Positions 15,202 through 17,093 of a DNA stretch of 17,093 nt are shown here, one piece after another. The notes under the pieces are model-generated. The model was not told the DNA's origin. It ran no database searches and saw only the letters and a program-made list of their open reading frames with translations. The translations under genes were made by a program, and so were the position numbers. The DNA comes from JAVBMB01 sp031552995 (lineage in GTDB: Bacteria > Bacillota > Clostridia > Oscillospirales > Butyricicoccaceae). The stretch spans positions 1 to 17,093 of the forward strand of contig JAVBMB010000084.1 of the NCBI GenBank assembly GCA_031552995.1, given 5' to 3'. Every line of letters begins with the position of its first letter. Position 1 is the stretch's first letter.

Positions 15202-16527
15202 ATGGATAAACCGGTCATAGCTGTCGTCGGCCGCCCTAATGTCGGCAAGTCGCAGCTTTTCAACAGGATAACAGAACGCCGTCAGGCCATCGTAGAGGAT
15301 ACGCCTGGCGTCACGAGGGACCGTATTTACGCCGACGCCAACTGGCGCAATACAGACTTTTCGGTCATCGATACCGGTGGTATCGAGCCGAGGACCGATG
15401 ACGAAATACTGCGGTTTATGCGTCAGCAGGCCGAGATTGCAATCGATCACGCCGACGTTGTAGTGCTGCTTACCGATGTCACAACAGGAATGACCGCCGC
15501 CGACGCCGACGTTGCCGACATGCTGAAGAAATCAAAAAAGCCTGTCGTACTCGCCGTCAACAAGGTTGACAAGCCCGGCGAGCCTCCGGCTGAAATATAC
15601 GAGTTTTACGGCCTCGGCGTCGGAGACCCGTTCCCGATATCGGCCTTGCACGGGCAGGGGATAGGTGATTTGCTTGACGCCTGTTTCGAGTATTTCCCGC
15701 ATCTGGGCGAGGAATATCAGGATGAAGAGCCGACAATAAAGGTAGCCGTAATAGGCAAACCAAACGCCGGCAAAAGCTCGCTTGTCAACCGCGTTCTCGG
15801 CGAAAAGCGCGTAATAGTCAGTGATGTGCCCGGCACAACGCGCGACTCTATTGACAGCCTTGTCGTGCGCGGGGAGGATAGATTCACGCTTATTGACACG
15901 GCCGGAATACGCAGGAAAAGCAAGGTGAACGAGGCAATCGAGCGTTTTTCCGTCATGCGCGCGCAGATGTCCATCGAGCGCAGCGATGTATGCCTGCTGA
16001 TGATTGACGCCGTCGACGGCGTCACCGAGCAGGATACAAAAGTCGCCGGCCTTGCGCATGAAAGCGGCAAAGCGGTCGTCATAGTGATAAACAAATGGGA
16101 CCTTGTAGAAAAAGAGACATCGACCCAGAGCGAGTACGAGAAAAAAGTCCGCGCGGATTTGGCGTATATGTCCTACGCGCCGATAATGTTCATTTCGGCG
16201 CTCACAGGTCAGCGGGTCGAGAATATATTTGAGACAATCAAAAGAGTATACGCCTCCAGCACGACGCGCATCACAACAGGCACGCTTAACAGCATACTGG
16301 CGGAGGCGACAGTGCGCGTCCAGCCGCCGACAGACAAGGGACGCCGCCTGAAAGTTTACTACATTACGCAAACCGGCATCCAGCCGCCGACATTTGTCTG
16401 TTTTTGTAACGACCACCGCCTTTTCCATTACTCATACGTCAGATATCTGGAAAATCAAATAAGGCTTGTCTATTCGCTGGAAGGCACGCCGATAAAAATG
16501 ATAGTCCGCCAACGCGGGGAGGAATGA
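15202..16527 (+). CDS. der: Ribosome biogenesis GTPase Der (EngA)
   Basis: Der is an essential GTPase with two G domains that acts late in assembly of the 50S subunit. The 441 residues fit the family (about 436 in B. subtilis). G domain 1: GRPNVGKS (10-17), DTGG (57-60), NKVD (120-123). G domain 2: GKPNAGKS (185-192), DTAG (232-235), NKWD (297-300). A KH-like domain forms the last 90 or so residues (GRRLKVYYITQTGIQPPTFVCFCN). Odd: the residue after the P-loop Ser in domain 1 is Gln (KSQLFN), where Thr or Ser is usual. The ATG at 15202 is set by AAGGAG 5 nt upstream; the frame is open 22 codons further, overlapping the previous gene. plsY begins 3 nt after the stop. Confidence 0.98.
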   Translation: MDKPVIAVVGRPNVGKSQLFNRITERRQAIVEDTPGVTRDRIYADANWRNTDFSVIDTGGIEPRTDDEILRFMRQQAEIAIDHADVVVLLTDVTTGMTAADADVADMLKKSKKPVVLAVNKVDKPGEPPAEIYEFYGLGVGDPFPISALHGQGIGDLLDACFEYFPHLGEEYQDEEPTIKVAVIGKPNAGKSSLVNRVLGEKRVIVSDVPGTTRDSIDSLVVRGEDRFTLIDTAGIRRKSKVNEAIERFSVMRAQMSIERSDVCLLMIDAVDGVTEQDTKVAGLAHESGKAVVIVINKWDLVEKETSTQSEYEKKVRADLAYMSYAPIMFISALTGQRVENIFETIKRVYASSTTRITTGTLNSILAEATVRVQPPTDKGRRLKVYYITQTGIQPPTFVCFCNDHRLFHYSYVRYLENQIRLVYSLEGTPIKMIVRQRGEE

Positions 16528-16530
16528 CAG

Positions 16531-17093
16531 TTGTACAGCGGGCATGTGTGGGCATGGGTGTTATCGGCTCTTGCCGCTTATTTCCTCGGCGCTGTCAACG
16601 GCGCTATCATCGCATCGCGCAATTTTCACAAGACCGACATCCGCAACCATGGCAGCGGCAACGCCGGCATGACAAATGCGCTGCGCACATTCGGCGTAAA
16701 GACAACCGTAATCGTCACGCTGATTGATGTCTGCAAAACTGCGCTCGCCCTTCTCATCGGCCAGCTGCTTGTCGGGGACATGACGGTTATCGTCTGCGGC
16801 ACATTTGTTGCGCTCGGCCATGCATTCCCGGTCTATTACGGCTTCAAGGGCGGCAAATGTGTCCTTAGCGCCGCTGTCATACTGCTGTGGATGAGCTGGC
16901 GTGTGCTGCTCGTCGCAGTCGCCGTGTTTTTTATAATGTCATTCGTCACAAAAATTGTCTCGGCAGGCTCAATTCTTGCCTGTGTTTCTGCGCCGGTTGC
17001 CACAGCGGTTTTTATGCCCGGTCAGACAGAATATATTGTATTTGTCGCGGTTATGGCATCGTTCGTCATTTTCCTGCACCGGGGCAATATTAA
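16531..17093 (+). CDS. plsY: Acyl-phosphate glycerol-3-phosphate acyltransferase (3'-partial)
   Basis: PlsY is the integral membrane enzyme that moves the acyl group from acyl-phosphate to glycerol-3-phosphate, the first acylation in phospholipid synthesis. 187 codons are visible; the family has about 190-215, so only the C-terminal tail is lost at the window edge. Family motifs: 1, HGSGNAGMTNALRTFG (40-55); 2, GHAFPVYYGFKGGKC (96-110); 3, SAGSILA (144-150); and the late HRGNI. Several hydrophobic segments fit a polytopic membrane protein. The start is a TTG at 16531, 8 nt after GGGGAGG, which lies in the end of der. Odd: motif 2 normally reads GGKGVAT and here reads GGKCVLS; GATN in motif 1 reads GMTN. 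Confidence 0.93.
   Translation, partial: MYSGHVWAWVLSALAAYFLGAVNGAIIASRNFHKTDIRNHGSGNAGMTNALRTFGVKTTVIVTLIDVCKTALALLIGQLLVGDMTVIVCGTFVALGHAFPVYYGFKGGKCVLSAAVILLWMSWRVLLVAVAVFFIMSFVTKIVSAGSILACVSAPVATAVFMPGQTEYIVFVAVMASFVIFLHRGNI

Noticed and set aside
15532..16428. A 298-codon minus-strand open frame inside der
   Set aside because: Antisense shadow of der; no family motif, no ribosome site, and der is intact in the other frame.
1..17093. CRISPR array, prophage, insertion sequence or defence island
   Set aside because: No regularly spaced repeats, transposase, integrase, restriction or toxin gene was found on either strand; every sizeable region is explained by core genes or transporters.

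Overview
The window looks like a chromosomal segment of a Gram-positive Firmicute, probably a Clostridia-class anaerobe. The signs are moderately GC-rich DNA, strong AGGAGG-type ribosome binding sites, TTG and GTG starts, lipoprotein-type binding proteins in place of periplasmic ones, sigma-A-like promoters, U-tailed hairpin terminators, and the Firmicute gene pairs uvrB-uvrA, DUF177-rpmF and DUF512-der-plsY. Species cannot be fixed from the sequence alone. No rRNA, tRNA, insertion sequence, phage gene, CRISPR array or toxin-antitoxin pair was seen, and no gene-free stretch exceeds 300 bases.

Layout. (1) Positions 2-4810, plus strand: uvrB (missing only its first few codons) and uvrA, the damage-recognition half of nucleotide excision repair, closed by a strong terminator. 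(2) Positions 4980-7655, plus strand: a three-gene NitT/TauT-type ABC importer (ATPase, permease, lipoprotein) of unknown substrate. (3) Positions 7843-11699, minus strand: potABCD, a spermidine/putrescine-type importer whose genes overlap or nearly touch, with a good promoter and a structured leader of about 140 nt. (4) Positions 11973-12944, minus strand: an RluA-family pseudouridine synthase with its own terminator. (5) Positions 13051-13774, plus strand: a DUF177/YceD protein and ribosomal protein L32 (rpmF), behind a near-consensus promoter that carries two copies of an 11-bp repeat with a palindromic core, and closed by a terminator. (6) Positions 13872 to the end, plus strand: a PDZ/radical-SAM/DUF512 protein, the ribosome-assembly GTPase Der, and a 3'-truncated plsY (acyl-phosphate glycerol-3-phosphate acyltransferase).

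How the genes fit together. The left part is DNA repair plus two nutrient importers. The right part (rRNA pseudouridylation, DUF177, L32, Der) is centred on the large ribosomal subunit and runs into membrane phospholipid synthesis with plsY. The uncharacterised DUF512 protein sits inside that group.

Most of the window is ordinary core genome and I see no convincing new multi-gene system. The points most worth a second look are the tandem TTGCGCAA operator-like sites on the DUF177-rpmF promoter, the position of the DUF512 radical-SAM protein among 50S-assembly genes, substitutions at usually invariant positions in UvrB and PlsY, the structured leader of the pot operon, and the use of non-ATG starts at tightly coupled gene junctions.
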